Of a stretch of 64,000 bases of DNA, positions 21,601-33,710 are shown piece by piece (the stretch's first letter is position 1; each line of letters begins with the position of its first letter). The notes below the pieces were generated by a model. That model ran no database searches. It was not told where the DNA came from and worked only from the letters and a program-made list of their open reading frames with translations. Source of the stretch: Platerodrilus igneus. Its lineage: Eukaryota > Arthropoda > Insecta > Coleoptera > Lycidae. The translations under genes were made by a program, and so were the position numbers. The DNA lies in assembly GCA_036346225.1 (NCBI GenBank), contig JARFIW010000884.1, positions 2,622,501-2,686,500 on the forward strand, in the 5' to 3' direction.

Positions 21601-24125
21601 GACGTTTCAGCGTCTCTCGGAAACTCCCCACCTTTTTTCCCCCACACGCGTCGGCGCGAAGTTCGTCCAGCGCACTTCTGACGTGACGGAAATACACGCG
21701 CCAAGCCCAGAGAAGAAAGCATCCACTCTAAATATCAGCTAAAACCAATCATAAAAATTCAATGAGTTATTACAACCAAAGTTACGACAATTACCACACA
21801 ATTAAACGATGTAAGAAAAATACTAAAAACCAAATAATATGCTGTAAGAAAAGTTTGAGGATTAATTAAATGAAACGACAGTTATATTGGGGGGGGTGTA
21901 GAAAATAAAGCGATATATAACTAACGGTAAGTTCAAGGAAAAGTCAACCAAAAGGAAAAAGATAGCTAATTTAAGGTAAGTAAGTTAAACGTACAAGAGG
22001 TATATACTGTACGAGAGAGGGAATAAGTAATTAAAGTTAACTAATTGATAGAGGGGGCTAAAAACATTAGATACATTGTCAAAGAAGTAAAACGTGAAAA
22101 GCTTTTAGATGTACGTAGGGTTGAACGATTTTAAAGATAATTTTAAGCCATTTAATGAGGTTTAAATCGATATGTGAAGAGATAAGAGTAATCAAAACTC
22201 GATTCACTGATAAAATTGTTGAATAACAGAAAGATATCTTGTAAAACAAATATTTACTAGGATGGGAAGCTCTCATTTGAGTTCCACCCAAACTAATAAA
22301 GAAAAATTTCAACATCATTCTTAAAAAATTGATTTATAAATTGCTAAAACGACAAACTTACCATCAAACCTCGTCTAGACTTATAATGCTTAGCGACCGG
22401 CCCTTTGGTGGGTCTCGTCTAGACTTACAAAGCTGGGCGACCAATTCGAATGACAAATCTCGCTTAATAGATCTTAAAGTGCGTTGAAATATTGATATAT
22501 ATCTAAAAGAAATATGCAATCAAGACAAAATCATACTCGCTACACAAAAGAAATATTCTACGATACATGTATAAAAAAACAGTATTCCAAATTTTTGAAA
22601 TATTCTTGCGATATTGCGGGAGTTATCAACGACCATCGTAAATGAGTTTAAATATAAAACGTTAACGATGATTTCGTTATTACAATATTTAAAGGAGTAG
22701 ATATAAAGAGATTCAGTTTATTACAGCGTTTTGAAAGGTGAAAGGTATGGTTAGATAATTTCGTTACTGTATTTGAGGGCAAAATTTTCTTTAAAAAGGC
22801 AATTGTAGGTTATACTGTTTAAATCACTAAGGGAACAACTTTTAAAACTATATCAAAGCAAGATAATGTTTAAGAAAAGAAATATATCACGGTTAGGTTA
22901 CAAAAAGACACTCCAAATTATAGAAAGGTACATTATATGTGTTATTTAAACGGTAGCTTTAAAAATTAATCCCAAAAACAAGTTAATTGAGATAAGTTAG
23001 AAAAATTTCAAAAATAAAATGATTATTTAACTGCATTTTATAGCATTTTAAAAAAAAATGTTCTTTCTGATAATGGGTAGAAAATAAGGTATTTACTTAT
23101 ATTTAGAAATACTTACATTCAAAATTATTTGGTGTAAACATGTATGTAAGGTTATATTATCCTGTAAACACTACTAAAGGAAAACACATTAATTCCAGTT
23201 CAAAAACAACTATACAACCATTTAACACAAATCAAGTTAAAAAAGGTACATTTCATTTAAAATTGGAAGAAAATTAAATTAACAAAACATTTTGAAGACA
23301 AAAGTTATGCATTTCAATAACCCAAAATGGCGATTTACATTTTGTTACTATAACAACTGTCTTGACATCTTAGGCAATCTAGTGAATTCCAAAATACCAA
23401 CATAAATTTTTAAGGTCAATAGACATTAGAATATGGAGATAATTTATTTTTATTTTAAGTAAAAAAGCTATAGGTAACGTTAATTAATACATTCTATAGC
23501 CATAAAAGAAATATTACTTAAAAAACCACGTTGAGGCGGCAATTCTTACATTTGCGGTGTTTCTGTACATACATAACCATCGACGCGGTATATGCGACGC
23601 AACGGCAGTTGGTAACGCTAATCTATAATACAGAAGTTTGCGCGCCCATCTGTCAATGACGTCACACAATATGCAAATTATTACACGTAATGACGAAATA
23701 TATCAAATTTATAAAATGTTTATAAGAACGGAATACTCACATGAATATGTACAGCTTCCTCCAGAATCCCTTCCGTCAGGGTTGCTAGGGGCCCCCTTCC
23801 GGATTATTTACAGATGGTGCGAATAGCGTACTTCGGGATTGCTCCAGCTAGCTACTGCGGGGTGTGGGCTGCTCCCAGTTTGTATCCAGATTAATCTTCT
23901 ATTACCTATATGTAGAGAACGGCAGGATCAGGTTTATAGGAACGAATAATCAAAAGGCAAGGGAATCTACATAGTAAGATAAAGATACGATACCAGACAC
24001 GAACACTCTACTCGACGTTCAAAGGCAAAAGGCCACGTTTCAGCGTCTCTCGGAAACTCCCCACCTTCTTTCCCCCACACGCGTCGCCGCGAAGTTCGTC
24101 CAGCGCAATTCTGGCGTCACGGAAA
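18681..24125. repeat. 2.43-kb direct tandem repeat, 2.24 copies
   Basis: Three copies start at 18681, 21112 and 23545 with CTTACATTT(A/G)CGGTGTTTC; the spacing is 2431 and 2433 bases. Copies 1 and 2 run full length and differ by scattered substitutions and 1-3 base indels; copy 3 stops after about 580 bases near CACGGAAA. The unit is non-coding: its 62- and 79-codon frames recur only because the DNA recurs. It contains two 43-base imperfect sub-repeats beginning CTCGTCTAGACTTA (19939 and 19984 in copy 1). The array could be LTR-internal-LTR-internal-LTR with a 580-base LTR, or a tandem duplication. I cannot identify TG/CA ends with confidence. Confidence 0.85.
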
Positions 24126-25445
24126 CAAATTTAAGGCGCGAAACTCCCGCACATCAAAACTAAACTAAAAAAAGTCTAGTGCCAAATTTTGGCACGTAAC
24201 AAACACAAATCAAAATAATCACAAAAACCATGGAAAATATTCACCACTCAATGTTCTCTATAAAGGCCTATCTGGTAGCTATCTTCTAAATGTTGTCCAA
24301 CAACTAGCCCTTGGAGATGCTGCCATCCAGTAGGTCCTCAGTCCATCAAATAGCTCCCCGGTCGAATCACCATGTCTGCCGCTACTTCAAACTATCTCTC
24401 CATAAACAATATCCAACCATAAACATCCAATCTCCAAAATTTTGCTCCTCTTATTCCAAATTAAATTTAATACCCAAAAATCGCTGCTTTCATCATCCAA
24501 ATAATTTTAATCTTTACTCATTTCGTGTCTTCCAACAATACAATAACAATTTGTTTGAGCTTACATACAAGATTAGCTTTCACTTAAATAGCTTTTAAAT
24601 AACTTTTTATCAAACTGTATTAATTTACTTGAAAGTAACTAGATGTGTCGCGAATGACCGATGAAATTAAAGAGAGCGAGGCCCCTCTTCGAAAATGGTT
24701 AAATAACCACAAATTCATCCCCCCCTCCCTGTTTTTAAATCGCTGGTACAATTCGTACTTGTTCCTACAATTCTAAAAATTGGTTGTTAACAGCCTCGTA
24801 TTCCAATGAAAAATCTCTAACGGATTTTGGTTTCGCATGAATTTCGATAACAAAACACACAAATACTTGGTAAAACGTCTCTAACTGTCAACTGCCACTT
24901 CCATTCCACGAAATTAGCCTCAACGGTTCAGTTCATTCCCATTGCTTTCACGCCTCCTGACTAGCACAAAACATCTTTCATCTCGCTTATACCTATAACT
25001 TCATTTCACGTATATGCATCCACCAGCTGAATATTTACCCTTCTTAATCTCATCCTGTCACATGTATATCTATATCCTCCAATCACGTTGCTTGGCTCTT
25101 TTCTCCCGCTTTCAACCGACGCGTACCTGCTTATAAAATTCCTTGAAATTATCGATTTTCTTTCCCCCGCTAAAGTAAATTTGTTCAAGTATCCCTACAA
25201 TACTAACTCTGTGATTAACTTTATGCCTCTCGCTTGTATGCATACGTTTTTGTTCCATCTTTATTCTTTTGTGACAGTTGTCTCTAGCTCCTTCAAATAC
25301 TAGCTCCAGAATTAAAATCGATATCTTAACAAACATACTGCGTCTTTGTCAGGTTTATGTGGTTTTGCTTTGTCCCTGTTGCGAATTGACTATGTTAATT
25401 CCAATGATCGTCTGTTTTCCTGTAACCTATTAAAGCTTGTTTGTA

Positions 25446-25450
<5 letters not shown>
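24126..25450. other. Non-coding stretch between the 2.43-kb repeat and a (TA)n tract
   Basis: Pyrimidine-rich on the plus strand, with no convincing gene. GTGCCAAATTTTGGCAC near 24180 is a small palindrome. It may be the remaining part of the (TA)n-bounded segment that starts at 17971. Confidence 0.35.
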
Positions 25451-25486
<36 letters not shown>

Positions 25487-25489
<3 letters not shown>

Positions 25490-25800
25490 AAAAATATTGT
25501 GGGTTTTAGGTCGGCTGGATTATTTAAGGAAACTTTTTTATAAACCTGAGCTTATGGATTTATTTTAATCCTTTTTCAAAGGTACTACAATTACAAAATT
25601 GATAAATAAACATTAAATCATATTTTATACTCACTAAGGGGCGGTTATAATAAATTGGCAATTAACATAAAAAGTTGTTTTTGTCATAAATCTTCTAAAA
25701 TGTATATAACAACTTCAAAATACAACAAGAGTTAAAATTATTATCTATATAAAATATTGATAATAAATAAAAGTCAAAAGTTTGATAGAAATTGTTATTA
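25487..25800 (-). repeat. Diverged Penelope-type terminal repeat (pLTR)
   Basis: Block order and spacing follow the terminal repeat at 49153-49398: GGTTTTAGGTCGGCTGGATT for GGTTTCAGGTCTTC, TTTTTTATAAACCTGAGCTTA for TTTTTTATAAATCTAAGCTTT, then AATCCTTTTTCAAAGGTACTA for AATCCTTTGTCAAAGATACTA, then TACTCACTAAGGGGCGG for TACTTACTAAAGCGAGG. It sits next to (TA)n, as the full element does. No coding part is attached, so it is a solo or 5'-truncated end. Confidence 0.6.
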
Positions 25801-26335
25801 AAAGGCAATCTTAAAAAATGTTTATTATAACTATTCCGTGTATGTACCTGCGTGTCGCATTGTGAGTGTATGTATGAGTCTGTGTGAAATGTTTATCAGC
25901 CCAGACGATGTTGTCGTGGTTAAAGTGTATGGAAAAGTAAAAACTTCCTTCAGATTTTGTTTATAAGATGCCTTACTTTGAGGACGATGGTTTTCTTGGT
26001 ATATTTCTGAAAAAGGTTTCTCAAACAAAAAATTCAATTTGACAGATGAAGAAGATTCTTTTTCTCCAAAGACGATGTAGTCAGGAAACTTTCTGCTCAA
26101 ACTTTAAGTTCAAGTTCTCGATATAAAGACAATTTCAGTGATACTACAATCCACTGCTAGTTGTTATATAGGTAATTTTATTTGATACATATAATAATAT
26201 AAATGTATCTATTGATTTAAAATGTAGTAGTGTAAGAGTTTATGTACTTTTTGTTCAAGATTCAAGTATGTATGAGTATTAGTACTAATTACATGTATTT
26301 TCTACATAAATAAATCTTTTTTCTGACCAAAGTAG
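25801..26335. other. No gene assigned
   Basis: A minus-strand frame at 26100-25831 (89 codons, MSRKFPDYIVFGEKESSSS) is protein-like in composition, but I recognise no family and see no clear splice sites or partners. The rest is AT-rich and featureless. Confidence 0.25.
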
Positions 26336-26885
26336 CTTGCTACATACTGTAGCGAGCTACTAGTAGGCAACCCATCAAACACACAAAACGCCGCAAGCAC
26401 TGTCTATTCTCAAGGATTCCAGAATTCTTCTAGAAATGACTGGAGGATCCTTTTTAATTCAGAGTATATATAAGACCGCTAATGAATGCAAGAGTTAGTC
26501 TATACTTGAATGTCTAATATAAATTATATCGTGTACAGTAAACGTAGTTGAGCTTTTGGAAGTTCAAGAATATACATAAATGTTATATGCTGTGTCTAAT
26601 GTACATGCAGCTTGTAGTATACATAAATAGATAGAAGTGTATAAATAAATAGTTGTGTTAGTGTTGTTAATGGACCTATGGTAAGGAAGTTAGTTTAAGA
26701 AGATATTAGTGCTTGTAAATTCATTAGTGTAATAGTGCTTCATTGTTAAGTGGCCTGAAAACATCTATAAATAAGGCATATACTGTTAATTAGACTTGCG
26801 AGCAGTGAGTAATAAATAAAGACTCTTGTTATTACTTGTTTTAAATTAGAGAAACGCGGTAGCAGTAGCCCGCTTCAATACAAAT
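26336..26885 (+). promoter_or_regulatory. LTR-like block with TATA box and polyadenylation signal
   Basis: The stretch contains an imperfect palindrome TAGCTTGCTACATACTGTAGCGAGCTA-like at 26330-26360, a TATA box GAGTATATATAAGACC (about 26460) and, 350 bases on, AATAAATAAAGACTC (about 26810), then ACGCGGTAGCAGTAGCCCGC. Promoter plus polyA signal in the same short block is what an LTR holds. No second copy is in the window, so this is a solo-LTR guess in plus orientation. Confidence 0.3.
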
Positions 26886-27289
26886 ACACACAAATATATT
26901 TAAGCTGTTTCTATCTACTCTGTACTGTTTTAAATAGAAACAACAATAAGATTTCACATGTTTTTATTCACCCTTACTTGTGGGACACCATGTTTTAATT
27001 TTTTCTGGTTTAGTATGAATCATACGAGAAGAAAAATAAAAAGTTACTTTGCAACTTTTTCTTATACTCTGCCAATGGAGGTGTGATGAACTCGCAAAGG
27101 TCACACATAATTTATTGTAATTCAGTATAGCATTAGGAAATATTACAATGCATGTTAGAACAACAAACCTGGTACGGAAGCTTAAACTGTATTTATAGCA
27201 AGATTCATTAAACTGTAGTTACAATAATTGTGAAAGAGACATTTTTTCATTTTATTTAAGATTATTATTCTTTAGTGAGTTGGGTATTG

Positions 27290-28645
27290 ATAGGGGAATT
27301 GATAAGACATGTGGGTTTTTGGCATCATATGTATACTTGAATAAATTATAATTTATCATAAAGTGTGAGTTTTAATAAACGAAAGTACAATCATCGCAAC
27401 TCAGTTTCGAAGACCTTTAAATGGTCAAATTATGATTTTGTTCCATATCACAATTCATATGGTGTTTTCCCATTAAATAGTGCATTACCATTCTGATTTA
27501 AAACATGTGGCAGTGTTCACTACTTCAGCGCACAGTTTTGTAGGTAGGTTCCTTACCATAGATCTTGTTGATTCACATAGGGTACAGTTTTCACATTAAG
27601 CTGTCCCATTTTTCACAGGTGTGTAAGCACCCAATTTATGAAAGGCAATTCCATTATCAGCCAGCAGTTTGAAGTACTGAGCATTTCCATACTCTTTACC
27701 ACCATCTGACAATCGATGACATGACCATGTTACTCAGCCTGAACGGTAAATTTACGTGCTTGATTAGTAACTTTATGCTTTGATAAAGTACAGCATGTGA
27801 AACTTGGAATAATCATCTTCGAACTCCATACAGTATTGCTTACCAAAAAGCAATGGTATTTCCATTGCTCTACAAACATAGGAACTGAAGAGTTCACACA
27901 CATTAGTTATACAATTGGGATTTGTACAACGAACTATGTTGCTTTTTATAGATGCAGTCTTCACAAAATTCGTCATCACTTATCAAATTGCTCTAACTGT
28001 AGAAATGATTTAACATGACGTTTACTTTTATGTGCTAACCTTTCATGCCACATTTGCCATTGTGCATCTTTATAGGTTGACCGACCTCACGTAGCGGTCA
28101 TTTTTTGGGAGTTATGCTTTCATTATTAGTTTGTAAATTCCATTTACTCTGTTACTTGATGCTATCTTTTGACCAGATTATTCAAGGGAGCACAATACAC
28201 CGATATAGACACACACACACAGCCTCAAGCTGCAACTGCATCAACAGGTACAAGGTTTCTGACAATTTTTAGAATATACCACACAACGTAAAGCCAGATA
28301 GCTTTCAATTGATTTCCAATTTTGGTTCAAATTTGAACGTCGCCCTATGCAAATGCGTAGATCAGGTCCGAATTACCTACCCGCACAACTTTGGGCACTT
28401 GTACTGGAGTAAGCGATTTAAACCTTTCTCGCATTTACATAGATGGCATGACGTCCCTGAAACTAGAATCCATTCTTCAGACATAGCAGTTGATAATTTA
28501 ATCACATAATATTCGGTTGATTCAGAGAGTATACATTCAGCTAAAATTTCATCCTCTACTAGTCTTTCACTGGTGCTTATATTCTGCAAGCTTCTTCGGC
28601 GCTTTCTCGTTGGAGCAAGCCATCATGTGACCGAATTTCTTATCG
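27290..28645 (-). pseudogene. Ty1/Copia retrotransposon Pol relic
   Basis: On the minus strand, across many frameshifts, the order is zinc knuckle (GHMMACSNEKAPK, about 28610), protease (EEWILVSGTSCHLCKCEKG, about 28470), gag-pre-integrase (WHERLAHKSKRHVKSFL, about 28040) and integrase (DDYSKFHMLYFIK, about 27790; FKLLADNGIAFHKLGAY and TPVKNGTA, about 27640; MVRNLPTKLCAEVVNTAT, about 27560). Protease before integrase before RT is the Copia order. The protease catalytic Asp of the D(S/T)G triad is Val (codon 28463-28461), and a stop follows NGTA in the integrase. It is dead, and at 28645 a LINE cuts off its Gag side. Confidence 0.75.
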
Positions 28646-30690
28646 TCATTGTTATTGTTTTATTTTTATCCATATAGAATGATAGTTACAATATAACAGC
28701 ATTAAACAATACAAATTACACGAACCTCATCAAGGGAAACAATACATAATTAAATACATAAATAGATAATAAGTATGTAAATAGATAAAATGAACAAAAA
28801 CAAGAGCTCTTATAGGAAGTTGTTTATGATAATACTTACAACGTCACTAATCCCATATATCATTTAAAAATTCCTCAAGTGAGTAAGATGGAAGGTTGCA
28901 AAGCAAGGTCAATAACATAGACCTAAACTTAATGAATGAATTGGAAGATTTAATGTTACTTGGCAGCTTGTTAATAAGTAAAGGAGCAGTGTAATTGAAT
29001 GAATTTTTGAATAATGATGAATGGGGAATCGGTTTGTAAATAGCTATAGCATATCTTGTATCATCATGATGAAAGGAATTTGCACTTATATATAATATCA
29101 GCACTTCATAAATATATAGTGACATGAAAGTTAATAAATTCAGCTTTATAAACACTGGTTTACAATGAACGTATTTAGGAGCTTGGTTGATAATCAAAAT
29201 TTTACAGCTTAAATATGATCAAAGTTTTTATATATGGATGAATTTCCCCAGAAAGTGATTCCATAACAAAATCTGGATTCGAATAGTGCATGATAAACTT
29301 TCAAAGAACTGCCCAGTCATTTCCTTTGATACATTGTTTAGCGTGTAGCAAATTGAAGCTAATTTGGTTGCCAGCTCACTTATATGACCACTTATATCAC
29401 CAGTTCAAATTTTGATTGATTTTTAAATCACAGAATTTAGTATTAGTAATGAATTTTAGAGAGTGGTAAAAAGAATTATCAGACGATTGAATATTCGGCT
29501 TGAAATTCAAGTAACAGGTTTTCTCCTTGTTCATTGAAAGTTTGTTGATATTAAACCAGTTTTCAGAAGATTTTAAATCATCATGAATATTGTTCTTTAA
29601 TTGATGTGGTTTCCCCTTGTAGACTAATGTCATCTGCGGCTAGTGTACATTTAGCATGTTTAATTGAAGATGTAAAATCATTTATATAGTACAAGAAAAG
29701 TAATGGGTCCAACACGGAGCCCTGAAGTACCCCTAACTCAATTTGTACTCTATTAGAGTATAACAATGTGTTATTGTTTGAATACTTTACTGATTGTGTT
29801 CTATTACCGAGGTAAGTTGATAACCAAGTATTAGCTATTACACAGATGCCATGATGATGTAGCTTGTATATAAAGATATTATGATTAACTGAATCAAATG
29901 CTTTGCTAAGATCAGTAAATTCTGCAACTGTGAAAGTATTTATAGTATTTAGGGAATTGTAAGTGTTGGACAGAAAATTAACAATTCCATCAATAGTAGA
30001 TTTTTTTGACGAAAACCGAATTGAGTAATGTCAAAGGTCTTAACTTTGTTAGTAAAGTTAATTATTTGATGTTTAACAATGGTCTCGAAAATTTTAGAGA
30101 AGGTAGATAAAAGCGAAATAGGTCTATAATTATTAACACAATATGAACCACCTTTATGAAGAGGTAGAATAATCGCATGCTTTAGGCAATCTGGAAAAAT
30201 GCCTATTTCAAATGAATAGTTAATTAGATTCGTCAGATAATCTAAAATATTTAAGGGTAAGTTGAGTAATATCTTAAGCGATATGTTGTCGTAGCCCAAA
30301 CAGTTTTTTTTATTAAAGTTGTGTATAATTTTGAAGATGTCGTTGGTAGTAGTGGATGTAGAAAAAAATCTATCGCAAGTTGTAAATTTCACATGCTTTA
30401 AATTCTGTTGTGTAAGAACAGTGTAAAGTATTATTTACAATTAAGTTTGTTGCAGCTGTTGTAGGGAAATGAGTATTTAATATATCAGGTATTTTATCTG
30501 AAGTACAATTATCAAGTTTAAGTTTATAAGTTTTAGGAATATCCTTTTTAGTTAATTCCCTTAGTATTTTCCATGTTACTTTTGGGATATTATTAGAATT
30601 TGACATACCGTAGCTCAGATAAAACTTCTTGGCTTGATTGATGACGTTAATAAAAATTCTTTTATAAGAGAAATAGTATTTACTGGAAAA
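28646..30690 (-). pseudogene. CR1/Jockey-type LINE ORF2, 5'-truncated and decayed
   Basis: Reading from 30690 down: VTWKILRELTKKDIPKTYKL (30606-30370), then DNISLKILLNLPLNILDYLT and YRPISLLSTFSKIFE (30392-29949), ITQFGFRQK, then VLQGSVLDPLLFLYYINDF (29766-29581). The catalytic motif reads LAADD (usual FADD), followed by WFNINKLSMNKEKTCYLNF (29633-29397). The conserved C-terminus YTAPLLINKLPSNIKSSNSF is at 29197-28847. Several stops and frame changes separate these pieces. The 3' end near 28650 reads as short AACAAT-type repeats on the minus strand and lies within the Copia relic, so this LINE inserted later. Confidence 0.85.
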
Positions 30691-31013
30691 CCATTATTTC
30701 GGCAAATGTCTAAGTGTTGGGGGATCTTGGTAGCCACAGGTTGCTTAACCTCCTTCACTGAATCTTGGTAAAATAGGGTATAAAATTAGAAAACAATAGA
30801 TAGGGAACGAGCGGAATACACATGCTGTGTGAGAATTTCAGGGAACTATGTAGGCTAGCTTAGAATATAAATAAGTGCAGGTACGTTTCCAACCAGTTTT
30901 GAGACGGAAAACCTAATGACAAAAAAATAAGTATGATTAGTATAAACAACTAGTTGTTGGTTGCTTGAATTGTTCTTGTCGACTCATACTTGAATTATTC
31001 AGAAATACACCAC
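30691..31013. other. Short unassigned stretch
   Basis: No gene seen. A minus-strand segment near 30770-30715 reads QDSVKEVKQPVATKIPQHLD but cannot be linked to a family; it might be the Copia side of the LINE insertion or the LINE's own 5' part. Confidence 0.25.
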
Positions 31014-31200
31014 CAATTTGAATTATTATCATCAACACACTCGAATATTCGAATTATTCTTCTTGTCTACACATTCGAAATATTCTATCGATCCAAATTT
31101 GAATTATTATCATCACATTCGAATATTCTTCTTGTCGACACATTCGAAATGTTATATCGCCCAATTCGAAATATTATATCGAACCATTCGAAGCCCTACT
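31014..31200. repeat. Degenerate tandem repeat rich in TTCGAA
   Basis: Two units of about 80 bases start AATTTGAATTATTATCATCA (about 31016 and 31097) and continue TTCTTCTTGTC(T/G)ACACATTCGAAAT. Further short ATTCGAAATATTATATCG units follow. No coding potential. Confidence 0.6.
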
Positions 31201-31639
31201 ATTATTAATATTTAGTTTAAATAAATTACCCCAAATTCTACTCACGTTAAACCGCAAAAGAAGTCTTCATAATTGTAGCACTATTATCACTTGATATTTT
31301 ATTAAATATTAAATTACGTATGACTTTCTGATTAGCAGTGATGCAGCTTCGCCCTGCATGAGTTATGAACTGACCCGTCTTATCATTGCTCTGTGTTAAT
31401 AAAGGCTGTTCCCACTTACATGTGGGCTGGGTTTTCAACAAGTCTTGTAGATATCTCAACCAATCAGGCCCTGCATTTTGAAGTTGTTTCTGATGTAATT
31501 TATTCGGTGTTCCGTGTAATATCTATTTGCTATAGATACCTCATTATCTTTGCCAGACGTTGTTTTGTATAGATATCGCCTTTTTGCATAATTGAACAAA
31601 ATAAATGATGTAACCTTAATTCTACTTTCGTTTAAGTAT
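31201..31639. other. No gene assigned
   Basis: A minus-strand 70-codon frame (31459-31247) shows no recognisable motif. The remainder is AT-rich. Confidence 0.25.
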
Positions 31640-32133
31640 TTTTATGCGTGTTTGAAAATTGCATTTTCTTATCAAAAATGTTTATTATTTCAGCGTAATT
31701 GCATAAAGCTTTGTTAGGTTTTGTTTTATCTCTTATCTTCGTATTTGTTTTATAACTAATTAGAACACTTCTTAGCGCGTGTTTAATTACATGTACTATC
31801 ACTTCTTCTGAATACGCGTTCTATTGTTGAAAGATTACTTAAAATTAATAACGGTCTATATACAGAGTGTTAAGTGCTTGCTATTTACATAATGTATGAA
31901 TTACCTATTTTTCTGCTAAATACGCATTCTATTGTTGTAAGATATGCTTACTTGCATCGCTTAAAGCTAATTAAGGTCTATATACAGGGTGTTAAATGCT
32001 TGCCATTTACATAATGTAAGAATTACTTAATTTTCTGCTAAATAAATGCAGTTTTCTGATTCCTATTGAAATTTATGGTTACTACACGACCCTTGCTACT
32101 CAATACACCCCTAAACAACCTCTTATCACAGCA
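31640..32133 (+). repeat. (TA)n-terminated repeat, copy A, with internal duplication
   Basis: The stretch is homologous to 56965-57330 over its whole length, ending in both places CTTATCACAGCA followed by ATATAT. This copy carries an internal direct duplication of about 120 bases: the block AATACGC(G/A)TTCTATTGTTG to TTACATAATGTA appears at about 31813 and again at about 31919, and only once in the other copy. Non-coding; likely the 3' end of a long terminal repeat or of an inverted-repeat element. Confidence 0.75.
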
Positions 32134-32166
<33 letters not shown>

Positions 32167-33285
32167 GTAATGGTGAAAGGGCGTGGGGGGGGGGGAGAAT
32201 TTTCTTTGAATTTTGACTTATTAAGGCTGTATCAAAATCTGGGGATTTAAAAATGTTATTTATTATTTTGTACATAGTGGTCTGATGTTATATTTAAAAA
32301 GTTTAATATTAAGGTAGGCTGTAGGGATTATGGTAACCAAGGTGATATTATGTTTATTGATTTGATTGATAAAATATTTTTTTATGAAATGTACTAATTC
32401 TAATTTTGGAATTAATGTTTGTTTTGATAAGATTTTTGTACAAGATCTAATTTTGATTTAATGTTGATAATATTTGAAATGAATAAGAATAAAAGTGGAG
32501 TTGATGATTTTGAGTTTTAAGAAGTTTTGATTTTTTTGAAGATTTTGACACAAGGTAATATAGATTATACCAAAAAGAATAAAGAAGTGTGGCAAAAGGA
32601 TCTGATGGTATTGTTACTGGTAAATGGGAAGATTTTAATGGAATGGTGCTAAGTGAGAGCTGCAACAAAGGAAATGATGAAAGATAAATTTTTGGAAGTT
32701 ACAGTAGTGAAGAGGGACGTATGAGTTTTCACATTTTAATTATTCTAAATTTTACTTTTGAGTTTGAAAACTAAGTTATATTTTGTGCATCATATCTGTT
32801 AGATGTAGAAAAAGTTTGTTTCAAAATTCTGGCATAATTTTTGGCCACAGTTTGTAATAGAAAAGATATCTGAAAACATCACCAAGTAGATCTGTCATTA
32901 TTTGACAGATTATAATAATTTTCAAAATTAAAATATTGAGTATTAAAACATTTTTGAAATTGCAGGAACTTCTTGGAGAGCACAGCGTCGTCTCTATTTG
33001 TAGAAATTACACGGAGGTACACCTAGACTGTATCAGGATTCAGTAACTATTTAATCATAAAAAAAGTTTATAATTTTTGTGTGATAAAAATTATTTGATT
33101 GATGAATTGGAACATCACATTATTTGGTAAAAATTAATACTACTGTAGAACCCTAGAACCTCAACCCGGGGTTATAGTTGTGCATGCTACATAGAAATAT
33201 AACCGTTTTGAGATGGTCGGTGCATTTTGAAAGCTATACATATAGATTTATTTTATTTTCCAAAATATATTTATAACTTCACATA
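32134..33285. other. (TA)n and G-run, then AT-rich sequence
   Basis: After the (TA)n tract the sequence restarts TTGTAATGGTGAAAGGGCGT followed by an 11-G run, resembling the start at 53085 (TTGAAATGTAAGGGG...). No genes. The segment is purine-rich on the plus strand, with a short palindrome ATCTGTCA...TGACAGAT at 32890. Confidence 0.4.
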
Positions 33286-33710
33286 GTGGAAGGTTAAAAA
33301 ATTTAAATATCAGGTTAAAAGAAAAGAATGTGTAGCAATATATATATCAACGGAGTTTGAAAATGATATGGTAGAATATAAGAACAAGAGAGGTCATGAA
33401 AAGATCAAACCCTTGCCAATACTAAAATACGAGAAAATTAGTGGCTTATTACCCTTGTGATAGGAAAACATTACGATAGTATAAGAAAATTGGTGTACAT
33501 TTTGTTCAACTGATGTTATTGAATGCCTACTTTTTATTCAAGAGAATCCCAGGAAACAAAACGACTTTTTACGGCTTCAGACTAGCCGTAGTGGAAGATC
33601 TTCTGAAAACGAACACACAAAAGGAAAAACCTAAACGAACTTCCAAATCAAACACGGTTGAGCATATTCCTGAAAAAATTCCGGACACAGATGGAAAAAA
33701 CAAAACTAAA
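33286..33710 (+). pseudogene. piggyBac-type transposase, C-terminal part (relic)
   Basis: Across a frameshift and stops the plus strand reads STEFENDMVEYKNKRGHEKI, KPLPILKYEK, then YYPCDRKTLR*YKKIGVHFV, then QLMLLNAYFLFKR, TTFYGFRLAVVEDLLK and VEHIPEKIPDTDGKNKTK. The order and the motif HIPEKIPxTxGK are characteristic of piggyBac-derived transposases, which cut and paste at TTAA. The W after LR is a TAG stop. The segment between KYEK and the YYPC motif is shorter than in the family (the usual MSGVDxxDQ is missing). The terminal Cys-rich domain is separated and appears at 35185. Confidence 0.7.

Noticed and set aside
19102..23826. 62- and 79-codon frames recurring in the 2.43-kb repeats
   Set aside because: They recur because the DNA is duplicated. 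No motif, and the differences between copies are not biased to silent positions as far as I can tell.
25831..26100. 89-codon minus-strand frame MSRKFPDYIVFGEKE
   Set aside because: Plausible composition but no family, no splice signals and no supporting neighbour; left as unassigned.
31247..31459. 70-codon minus-strand frame with CKWEQPLL
   Set aside because: No domain recognised and repetitive surroundings.
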